A stretch of DNA of 64,000 nucleotides from Vermamoeba vermiformis (lineage: Eukaryota > Tubulinea > Echinamoebida): the NCBI GenBank assembly GCA_045837725.1, contig JBEWZL010000163.1, forward strand, positions 496,001 to 560,000, given 5' to 3'. Shown piece by piece: positions 23,994-33,481 of the stretch. The notes beneath the pieces were generated by a model, which saw only the letters and a program-made list of their open reading frames with translations, was not told the origin of the DNA and did no database searches. Position numbers and translations under genes: made by a program. How positions within the stretch are numbered: the first letter of the stretch is position 1; the number at the start of each line of letters is the position of its first letter.

Positions 23994-25471
23994 TTATTGA
24001 AGTAGATTTCTAAGAATTGGAACGTCAATCTGAAGAAATCCTGCTGCTGTAGGAGTGGGCGCTGGGGTTGGCGCTGGAGTGGTACTCGATCCACCACCGA
24101 ATCCGACTGTAAAATAGATCGCGAGAACCACGGCAATGACAGCTGCTGCCACAACAGACAATACGATTATAACGATCATTAACTATTATACAACCAATAT
24201 ATGTTAGTTTCCAGTCCAAAATCTAATATATAAAATAAAATTGTCCAATCACATGACGATGCACACCTTTCGGTTCCGAGTGGCCCATTTGTTAGCTTTC
24301 CTCAGCTGACCTTTGCTTTGCACTACATAGTCATGGGCCTTCTCAATGTTATTCTCGACTGAATCGAGCATTTCGCCTTGTTCTGCGACGAGCATGGCCA
24401 TGTCAACGAACAGCTGTTGCAGCTCTTGCAAACTCTTTTCTATCATCATTATCTCCCGGTGACGATCCTAATTAGGAAATTATTAATATAGGTGCCGGCT
24501 ATTATTACCATATTAGGTAAATAGATCTACGTACTCTAATGTAAGTCAGTGCCACTTGCGCGGATTGGTCTCGTTGCGCTGAATTTGCAAAAATTCTTTC
24601 AGCCTCTCCGCTCTGAATGACATCGGCAATATCATCCGAAGTGGCATTCGGATTAACTATATTTCCATATTTAGTAATGAAATTGACACGTGTCATTAAG
24701 ATCTTGCGAATCTGATCCTTACCTGTCAAGACTTGTCGTGTGACGTTCTCTTCGTGCTTATGTTTGAATTGAGCTTGCACTTCTTGATATTTTTCCATGG
24801 CGCGAATAAAATCTTGCACGAGTGTCACGTGAACATTCTTTCTGATCCGTTCTTCTGCCGCCAAGGCTTGGGCTTGCTGGACTGTGACTAAAAATAGCAA
24901 ATATAAGATAAATTGCCTATAACCATAGTAATCAGATCGCACGTACTATTTGGATCGTTTTTGGCGATTTCTTCGAGTCTGTTTTTGACCTCGCGAGATG
25001 TCCGATTGATTTCAGACACGAGCTTCTCGCTCTCTTGGCCAAGTCCTAAATAGATATAATTAAGTTAGACTATTTTCTAACTAAATCCTTAGGGAAATAG
25101 GGAATTTGTTCAATGAAAGGAAATCTGCGTACGAATAGCCAGATGGCGCTTAGTAAAGAGACGCTAAGATAGATACTTACTTCTCCTATCGGAGGGATTG
25201 ATCTTCGTTAATCTATCGTTATAATTCTCTTGTAGCTTGTCGGTGTCGCCTTCAATTTTTCTCAGAGAAAGCTGAATCTGCTCAACTTGTCTGAAAAAAT
25301 CGCTCATGAAGTCCCTATCATCATTAGTAGCTACTGCCGCTTCTTCGTCGACATTGCTTTCGCGAGTTTGAAAATTCTGAGTTCCCTAGTACAAAGTCAG
25401 ATGCGCTCGAAGACTTCTTTATGAAGGCTTACCTCAGCGAACTTGAAAAGATCGCTTAATCTGTCGAGCAT
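23994..25471 (-). CDS. Syntaxin-1-like Qa-SNARE with a lumenal C-terminal tail
   Basis: Six exons (25433-25471, 25181-25385, 24957-25045, 24535-24897, 24267-24467, 23994-24182), 361 residues. It has an N-terminal Habc helical region beginning DFFRQVEQIQLSLRKIE, a SNARE motif with the zero-layer Gln in LVAEQGEMLDSVENNIE, the juxtamembrane RNRK, and a transmembrane segment IVIIVLSVVAAAVIAVVLA. This is the layout of plasma-membrane-type syntaxins, which pair with a SNAP-25-like protein and a VAMP in exocytosis. Oddly, about 45 residues follow the membrane segment (Gly/Ser, then TPAPTPAPTPTAAG, then a short hydrophobic end), facing the lumen or cell exterior. Most syntaxins stop within a few residues of the membrane span. 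Confidence 0.93.
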
Positions 25472-26383
25472 ATTTGTGGTGCTTATTCAATTCTATCCCT
25501 AAAATGATCCGAGCCAGGCACGAAAGATTTTTCGTTTGTCGTGACTTTCAATTTCAAATAATTTCGTTGTAATACGAGAGCAAAGAAATCGTGTAATTTA
25601 TAAACACTAGTGTGATTTCTTTACTTTAAAACGTAATAATGGACCGCTCTTAAAGCTTGATTGCAATTAGAGCCAAAAATTACTAGTTCTAAGCCAGATT
25701 TGGCGTAGTATCGAGAGACTTGTCCCTAATTTTATCACAGACTAAAAAAGTGATTATTGCACCACACATTGTAGAAATGAGTGTACAGTACTGTAGCGCA
25801 GGTAGGTAAAAAATTAAATTAAATTAAATCCGAAATACTTTTTAATTAATACGCGCTGCAATAATAAATAAATAATAAACGTGTGCCACATGTTTTAATT
25901 AATTTAACTAGGACTAAATGAATTAATTTGTGCAGGATTTTAACCCGCGTTATTGAAGATTGCGGCTCCAAATTACCTGTTCAGGTATGCTCATAAAAAT
26001 ACGTGCATATACATATACATCATACCACGTTGCAGTGTTAGCACATTCAAACGCTTTAATGTTTGTGTTGGCTTCACAAAAATAATTTTTGTAACCGTCA
26101 AATTTAATCAATTATTTTTCGTGTTGCGGTGCGAGGTTCGATCATATGTGTTCATTCAATCGAAAAGTCGCTCTTATTATTTTATGCTCGCTCAGTCAGA
26201 AGTTTGCAAGTCTACGTGCACACCAGATCTATGTGACAGCTGTCAAAGTTGTACAGTAATTTGCTTGCGCGCGATTTCTTCGCAAAATGTTTGTGACATG
26301 AATAATCTGCGTGATTGGAGATAGTACCTGCACGACAATATTTTATTCCTCTCTCAATCGACAACACCACATCCGGATCGAAA
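25472..26383. other. 900-bp intergenic region, no supported gene
   Basis: Between the divergent syntaxin and surface-protein genes, so it contains both promoters. Strongly AT-rich around 25,800-25,950. A frame at about 25,953-26,324 looks like non-coding sequence (no splice support, atypical composition). No RNA gene recognised. Confidence 0.5.
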
Positions 26384-27312
26384 ATGAATTATAAGATCTT
26401 CGTTCTATTATTCGCTTTCATCGCTGCTTCGCAAGCATTTATCGTCATAAACACCTATTCAGGTACTTCGTGTAACGAGACTGAGATAGTAGCTCGACTT
26501 ATTGTAAGTAAACGTACATCCACATCCGTTACAAATAATTTTTATTGTGAACTCTGAATTAATTAATATATTGATTTCGTAACAGAGTACTACTTCGTGC
26601 CCGCAAGCAAGATCTGCAATGCAGTTGCCTCCATGCGGCAGTTTCAACGATGTCGTGTTTGGCGCGGATTACAGTTACTGCAGTGCCGCGGAGGCCCCGA
26701 TTCCTGAAGGCTGGCAATTCATTAAATACGGCACAGAGAAGACCTGCAATTTTACTTCGGAGTTCTCGGTCATCGCTGGTAATTACTTTTTATTCGTTTT
26801 CGATCCGCATCTGAATCTAATTTTCGAAACTTGCCTAGCTCCTCAACCCTTGAACAACGCTGTTGTTATTGTATATAATGATGCATCCGGTAATACCAAC
26901 GATGCTAATGTCACGTTGTCCTGCAACAATTCTTCTGGCGTTTTGACAGCCGAGAGCTGCGTACTGGTGGAGGGCCCATCGACCTACTTCTGCTTTAAAT
27001 TCAGCCTCGAGAACAGCGTCTGTGCTAGTGATAACAATAGTACTACCTTCGCATATTCAAGCTCTTGCGTTCTGCCGCCAGGTAAAGTTTTAGAATTTAT
27101 ATTTAATTTTTTGAGCGAATCCGCACTCGTCAAGACCGAACTAACTCCTATTATATCATATAGTTGCCCAACCAATTGATGAGCCTGTTGCTATTCCCGT
27201 TGGTGCGCCAATCAAAGCACCACTCAGGACTCCCAAACCTACCAGCGAAGCAACTTCGCAGAAATTAATTGGATCTGCCGCTGCATTCTTGTCTTTGGTA
27301 ATTTTAATATAA
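26384..27312 (+). CDS. Secreted GPI-anchor-type Cys-rich surface protein
   Basis: Three exons (26384-26503, 26586-27081, 27164-27312), 254 residues in phase. Signal peptide MNYKIFVLLFAFIAASQAF, then a Cys- and N-glycosylation-site-rich ectodomain (many NxS/T), a Pro/Thr linker (PLRTPKPTSEATSQ) and a hydrophobic C terminus (LIGSAAAFLSLVILI) with no tail, as in GPI signals. It shares an ExCLAxxPL element with the gene at 5,532-6,374. Within exon 2 a 60-nt stretch (26,779-26,838) has perfect splice sites but keeps the frame if retained; homology favours retention. Surface role inferred. Confidence 0.82.
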
Positions 27313-27426
27313 ATATAATGCATTCTTAAAGGAAAATATGGTCCAGTACAATTTTACAAAAATAGCCATTTGTTTGCAGGATCTCGATACTTTATGAAAT
27401 TGCGAATGTTTTAATTGTATATTGAA

Positions 27427-27845
27427 TTACATTACGTGCATCAAAATGATCAAAATTGATGCGCCAATGCTGAGACTGCTGGCCAATGACGCTTTAAATG
27501 GTGTAGCAACCGGACCAGTTGATCCTGGAGTGGTTGTGCTCGAAGGGCTTGAGCTCGGTGAAGAACCGATTGATGGAGTTTGAACATCGGGGGAATCGAA
27601 TTCGTAAGGGCCTAAATCAGGGGAGCTACCCTTATAAGGCAACGAGACGGGATCTCCTTCGCTGTACGTAACGGATGTGGCCAGAACACCAGTATCGTAA
27701 TCGACGTCAGTAACCATTACTGGTGGGTTGGAACCGATGACGATAATATCACCGTCCACCATGTCCCATCTGTTAAAGAAGAAGTGCGGATCTTCAGGCC
27801 CAATCTCATTGATTGACAAAGACATTGTCATTGGTGGCGGCAACT
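27427..27845 (-). pseudogene. 3' end of a beta-helix (polysaccharide-lyase-like) GPI protein, 5' part absent
   Basis: The frame matches the C-terminal end of right-handed beta-helix/choice-of-anchor secreted proteins: MVDGDIIVIGSNPPV, DVDYDTGVLATSV, YSEGDPVSLPYKGSSPDLGPYEF. A Ser/Pro/Thr-rich stalk and a GPI-type hydrophobic C terminus (SLSIGASILIILMHVM) follow. The catalytic or beta-helix coils and a signal peptide should precede it, but a different gene on the other strand begins at about 27,800-27,830, so the 5' half is missing. Either a real rearrangement/degenerate copy or an assembly misjoin; host gene, not mobile. The exact 5' limit is uncertain. Confidence 0.65.
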
Positions 27846-28451
27846 TGCCGGGCCTCAAACCCAACGACACGCTGCTGTTGCCCTACGCCATTGACACCAG
27901 CTGCACCTACTCAACCAGCACTGTGTTACAAGCCAAGTACGCCAACACTATCGAATTGCGTGATGGCTATTTCGTTGTTACGAGACAACAGACTCGCGAC
28001 ACTACGTACACCATTCAAAACAACGCTTTGGAGGGCGAAGTCGAAGTCATTATCGAGCACACCAAGTACGCCACGCTGTTGGGCCCGAATCCTTTCGAAG
28101 ACGTCAATGGCGTTTGCAGATACTCCGTTAAAGTTGGTGCTGGCAGGAAAGAGTAAGTCAGATCCAGCTCGAGATTCTAGTCAACTTACAGAGCTGTAAC
28201 TAATAACTTTAAATAGATCACTTGTCGTTAAAGAACAAGGTGTTATCACCGGCCGAGAAGTCATCGACTTGACTACTAAGCGCAAGACTATCAACAAATG
28301 GCCAACTTCATTCTCATTTGGCGGTACAACCCCTGCTCCTGCACCCACTCCTGGCTTCGGTACTGCAACCACTACTACTAACAGTAGCTCTTCTGGTGGC
28401 TTTGGATTTGGCACTTCACCGTCACCTCCACAACCGGCTGCAAAGAAATAA
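27815..28451 (+). pseudogene. 3' end of a DUF4139-domain protein, 5' part absent
   Basis: Two exons (about 27815-28152, 28217-28451). The sequence GGNLPGLKPNDTLLLPYAID, then DGYFVVTRQQTRDTTYTIQN, then YSVKVGAGRKESLVVKEQG is characteristic of the C-terminal half of DUF4139 (mucoidy-inhibitor-A-like) proteins. A Gly/Phe/Pro/Thr-rich tail with GFG repeats (SFSFGGTT, GGFGFGTS) follows. Such proteins normally have about 300-400 further N-terminal residues (DUF4140 and coiled coil). The space upstream is filled by the minus-strand beta-helix gene and then by the unrelated gene ending at 27,312, so the N-terminal part is missing. Function of the family is not established. Confidence 0.65.
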
Positions 28452-28570
28452 TCGTGTTACATTAGCTCGTGTTTCGTGATCAAGTAGTAGATCTCGAAAA
28501 ATAAACGGTGAAGCAAATTTCACTCAAAACAAACATGTATTTTCATACTTTATTTGCTAACAATTCTCTC

Positions 28571-30351
28571 TTACAATGTAGTTGTAATAAGAGCAGTAAT
28601 GACAGCTGTCAAAGAAAGGATTGTGCGTGACGATCCCGAGACGTTGTTGCCGGTCTTCGCGACGGGCACAGCAACTGATTTTGGAACGCTGGTTGGTTCT
28701 GTGATTGGTGCATCAGGTGCATTCAATAATGGACAAGTGACAGTGGCATTGCAAGAGGCCATCTTTACGCCAAATCTGGAAAAGTCGAGTGAAATCTCCA
28801 AGCCTTGTCCGCTGAATGAGGTTTGAGAAACCACCGGTTGAATTCCACATCCAGGGTTGTTGATCGTGTACAGATCTTCCGTTACAAAACTTTGCAAGTC
28901 AGAGCACGATGTTAGTTGTTGATTGATGCATGTCACGCCAATCGGATCGCTGTAGCAGAAGGGCACTGGGGTAAAGCCGCACATGGTTTCGGGTGTGCTA
29001 GGACCCGATAATGGAACGGGAATGCAATTCCAAACGAGAATCTCTTGATCGGTTTTGACCAAGTCAGCGCCCCAAATTCGGTCTTTGACTTCTTGTTGAA
29101 TTAGCGCTGTAATGCTCCACTGCATATCTGCACCTCGTTCAAGCGAGACAACGCTACCAACTCCATACAAGCCAGGGACATTAGCGGCGTTATCGAAGGC
29201 AGCGGCCAGTAACACTTTCGTACTGGAGACCATCAACATGTTTATGCCAAGGGCTCCACTAGGTTGGAGAAAACCTTTGCCATAAGTCTCCAGTGTAACG
29301 TTCCAAGTGTTCTCATTCTTGACGTAAACTCTTATCATGGTGAAATAACCTTCAACTGACGGGTGAAAATTATAGCCCATAATAATTGAATCGTTCATCC
29401 AAATAAGTCTGATTGGTATTGCCGTATCACCGTCTTGCACTATTTGAATTCTATCGAGCTCCGTCCAAGAGTAGTTATCGTTGCGTTGCATCAATACGGT
29501 GAAGTTGCCGCTGAGATAAGCCAAATGAGGGCCATTTAAGTGCATTGGAACGCCAACGGGACTGACACTTGTAGCGCTAATCGTTGTCTCGTCAACAATG
29601 TCCCAAGTGTCACCATTGTTGACACGTGTCACAAGGGAAGTGGTATTTATGGCAACAAAAGTGTTGTCGGGTAAAAATTGAATGCTGTTGTAGACTTCAG
29701 GATATGTTATCATCGTTCCAATGCTGGACGTAGTCTCGTTGAACGTGAAGAGTTGAAGTTCTGAACTTGCTGCGCAGGCAAACCAAACACCGTTAGTAGC
29801 TACTGTTTTACAGTATTGTGAAGTGAGCCAACGAGCGTAGAACAGTCCAGATGATTCGCTTCGTTTCAAGATCCGGATTTGAAGTCCATTCGACAAGATC
29901 GTGTAATTGCCAGCCGAGGACGCAGGAAGGTAAATCGCTTGGGGAAAATTTATGGCTTGAGTTGGAGCTCCAGGAATTTTGAATATCTAAATAAAATATT
30001 ACTATTTTGATGCCGGAAGCGAATTGCAATTTTCCATGGAGATCTCACGTTAAAGTAACGTTCAAAAAAAATTGTTTAAACGCCACGCGTGACTTGATTA
30101 AACTGCAGGCCGTTATCAAGTATGTTAAATGTTCGAACAATTTACGAATGATAAAAAAGGCCTGAAAGCGCCCTCACATTACTTTTAAAAATGGTACTTT
30201 TTTAGTGCCAATAGTATTGCAAGTTTAAAAATTATAGATAGTCAATCTTATCGCTTTCACGTGAAAAACTTACAGGCAGATCCGCTGCATATGCAGAAAC
30301 GAGGCAAACCAATAACCCGAAAAGAGCAGACTTCGTAATAACGCCATTCAT
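28571..30351 (-). CDS. Large secreted GPI-anchor-type protein, propeller-like repeats
   Basis: Two exons (30274-30351, 28571-29986), 497 residues. Exon 1 encodes essentially the signal peptide (MNGVITKSALFGLLVCLVSAYAADLP). The body has many NxS/T sites and recurring Trp/Val/Leu strands (GVWFACAASSELQLF, NDNYSWTELDRI, NENTWNVTLETYG), reminiscent of a beta-propeller, then a Cys-rich region and a GPI-type hydrophobic end (ILSLTAVITALITTTL). No family was recognised with certainty. With the neighbouring surface genes it forms a small cluster of secreted proteins. Confidence 0.82.
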
Positions 30352-31036
30352 CTCTGCTGTTGTGTTCGCGTTACTTCAGATTAGACTAGAAACCATTAAA
30401 GTTGTAAAGGTGATTCGCATCATACAAAGATCGGATATTTATGTATAGGTTTTGCAGGTCAAATTCTCGCTTACACTATTCTTTTAGATGGCCTCGGCAT
30501 CGTGACTGATCTATACTGTCTGTCGGATTGCAGATCCGCCCTTGATAAGTATTCCAAACATCAAAGGCGTCGACTTTGAATGTCCCTTGTCTGCGGTCTC
30601 ACATAGTACATATGCTAATCAGTAGTATATGCTCGAGAGTCAATCCGAACGTCTTTAAGTCGGTCGTCTTGTTATGCAAGTCGCGTTTTCAAGCGGAGAT
30701 CTTCTCCGCCGGTTGCCGAACATAGAGGCGAATCACATGTCACGCGATCGTAATTATATGTTATTACGAATGCGTAAATATTATTAGATCAGATAAACAA
30801 TACCCGTTCGAACGTACCTGAAAGGAGTGCACCTCGCTTTCTTTGCAGCACAATAGAGGAGCTCAGAATTCCGAACCAAAGATATCGTGCCCTATCTATA
30901 TTTGCTTCTTCAATATTTACTTGTGTTAATTGGTACAAGTCAACGTCGCAGTACACGCGGCTAACTGCACGCCAAATCTGCTGAATTCTAACGTTGACGG
31001 TACCTCGTCTTTGTGTATCCGATCAAACTCTATTGT
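30352..31036. other. Intergenic spacer, no supported gene
   Basis: Promoter side of the propeller-like gene and 3' flank of the oxalyl-CoA synthetase gene. Base composition is less AT-rich than most spacers around 30,480-30,730, but no open frame, tRNA cloverleaf or known RNA motif was recognised. Confidence 0.45.
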
Positions 31037-33253
31037 TTATTTCATCTGCTTTAAGAAATGCTCGGCGACAAATCTACGTTGAATTTTACCGGTGGCAGTA
31101 CGCGGGAAGCTGTCAGTGATGAACACTTTCTTGGGCACCTTGAACTCGGCCAACTTAGTGCGACAAAAGGCCTTGACATCCTCTTCGCTCGTGTTCAATG
31201 AGGCGTCTTTCAGGACCACTGCGCAGAATACCTCTTCGCCGTACTTGGTGTCAGGAACTGCGAAGCAGATCGCATCCGAAACATTAGGGCATTCCTATTA
31301 ACAATGATCTATTAGCTGGTTGCCGCAAGAAAAGTCTCTTGAATAGTTTGTATTAACAAAACGAACCGGAAACGTTTTGGAATAAAATAGGATCCGCAGA
31401 CATCCAACCAAAAAAGGGAATGGATAACTAATCCATGAAACGTACGAATAATACGCCATCAATCTCAAGAGGAGATATCTTCTCGCCGCCTCTGTTGATG
31501 AGTTCTTTAATGCGACCAGTCAAGAACAAATAGCCATCCTCGTCCAAGTATCCTTGATCTCCGGTGCAGAACCATCCGTTGCTCGTCCAGTTGGCTTTGT
31601 TGGCTTCAGGATTGTTGTGGTAGCCTAGCGTGACGTTCTTGCCTTTAATGCACACTTGGCCCTTGTCGCCTCTTGGTACCTCATTGCCTAAAAGTCACGA
31701 TGAGCCACATATCTGAAACTATTACGCTCTCATAGCACTTACCGGCGTCGTCTAAGATCGCAATTTGGACATTGGTGCCAACACCGACTGACTTGACCTT
31801 TCGTTTGCCATCGACGGGGTTTGAAGCCATTTGATGTGATGCCTCTAGAAGTGCGGTACATAAGCTTAGATTTCCTAACGTGCTATTAAACTAGTTTAAC
31901 TTACCAGTCATGCCGTATGCCTCTAATACAGGTGCTTTGAATCTATGACGAGGTTTAGATGAAATTTCTTATTGCGACATTAATAACACTTACGTGCTCT
32001 CGAGTTGTTCAAACACTGCAGGGGCCAAAGCACTGCTGCACGAGCGAATGAAGCGGAACTTGACGCTCTCGAACTCAGTGGGGTTCGTTGATGCGCGTGA
32101 CAACAGGATCTGATGAATTGTTGGGACTGCGGTAAATGTTAGTTGGGGCCTTTAAGTTCAATCAATATAGCGTACCAGCAGTGTACCAAGTAACTTTATG
32201 CTTGATGACTTGAGGCCAGAAAGTTGAAGCTGAGAAACGAGGAGGAATGACGGCGGTACCACTGCATATTGTCATTAATACTGTTACGATAGACAGCTTA
32301 TAATACTTACCCTGACTTCAATGTTGATAAGAGACCGCCTAATAGACCGTGTACGTGGAACAGAGGCATGACGATCATACTGCTATCGTCCTATTATGAG
32401 CGGTCAATATGATGGTACGCGTGACACAAAATTTTTGGCGCGGACCTTTGTGAGCTTGTAGCTATCAGCGATATTTCCAATTGACGTGCACAAGTTCAGA
32501 TGAGTCAAGGGCACTAACTTTGGTCTGCTAGTAGTACCACTAGTGTGCAAATAAAGAGCGACATCGCTTTCAACCGGATCCTCCTAACATTTTATCGAAA
32601 TAAGAATACCGATATTGTCGGGTATAAAACTTACCGCTTTAGCATCGGCATGAGTGGCGATATTATCAAGAGGATGAAGATTGACGTGCACTTCGCTGCC
32701 TGAATGAGTAAAGCTGATCTCCCAAATAGGAATATTGAGTTCTTTTGCGGCTTCGCGAGCGGGCTGTGCTTCGTTATTAGAGGGTACTAATACTACTTTA
32801 GCCTTAATGTCCTCGAGATAGAATTTGAATTCGTCCTTTTTGTAAGCCGGATTCAGCGGAGCTGCGATTGCTGCACAAAAAATTTGTGAGTCATTCTTTG
32901 AAAAACATATACGCATTAATAAATTGCCGATGATTACAGCTTGGTACAATTTTGTGATAAATTTATTCAATTTTTTGACTATTTTGGTGGATTGACATAC
33001 CTTTTACGTTTGTGGTCGCCAAGAATGACACGACAAATTCTAAATTATTAACCAATACCGAAGAAATTACGTCGTGTGGCTTGATTCCATATTGCACGAA
33101 TTTTTGTCGGCATTCTTCGATTTTGCTTTGAAGAGATCTGAAAGAAACGACTACATCCGCATGGTCCGCCTCAGCCGCTGGGATAATAACAGCAGGCTTG
33201 TCGCCGAAGTTATTGGCAGAGTTATTAATAAGTTGGTGAAGTGTTGTAGCCAT
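31037..33253 (-). CDS. Oxalyl-CoA synthetase (AAE3/Pcs60-type acyl-CoA ligase)
   Basis: Adenylate-forming enzyme that activates oxalate to oxalyl-CoA with ATP and CoA. Ten exons in phase: 33001-33253, 32635-32870, 32446-32583, 32311-32390, 32176-32261, 31994-32126, 31905-31942, 31743-31844, 31446-31687, 31037-31294; 521 residues, close to plant AAE3 length. Motifs: P-loop [78 protein letters not shown], and catalytic Lys in [11 protein letters not shown]. The order and wording of these follow AAE3/Pcs60 closely. The start at 33,253 aligns with AAE3; an in-frame ATG at 33,400 would add 49 basic residues. The C terminus (FLKQMK) lacks an SKL peroxisome signal. One intron (donor at 32,444-32,445) has a weak GTCCGC donor. 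Divergent from the decarboxylase gene at 33,482. Confidence 0.93.
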
Positions 33254-33481
33254 TTTGGTGGGTTTGAAAATATCTTGAAAACTTCTGGTTATTAAAGAAG
33301 GCGAGGCGGGACCGAAAATTCCTTGGATAATTTGTCTTTCGTTCTTTGCAAGCGGATATTCAATCCGTTTTTGTAAGCTCCGCACCAGGCTTTCTCGCAC
33401 AAGGTGTAAAAGTTTTGGCTTTATTAATCATTCAGATCTCGTAAATAGCAACACAAAACCTTGATTTAATATTGCATCATT
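33254..33481. promoter_or_regulatory. Divergent promoter region of the oxalyl-CoA gene pair
   Basis: Only 228 bp separate the two opposing start codons (81 bp if the upstream ATG of the synthetase is used). A shared bidirectional promoter is inferred from spacing; no specific element was recognised. Confidence 0.5.

Noticed and set aside
25953-26324. 123-codon frame upstream of the surface-protein gene
   Set aside because: Composition unlike neighbouring genes, no signal or domain, overlaps the expected promoter.
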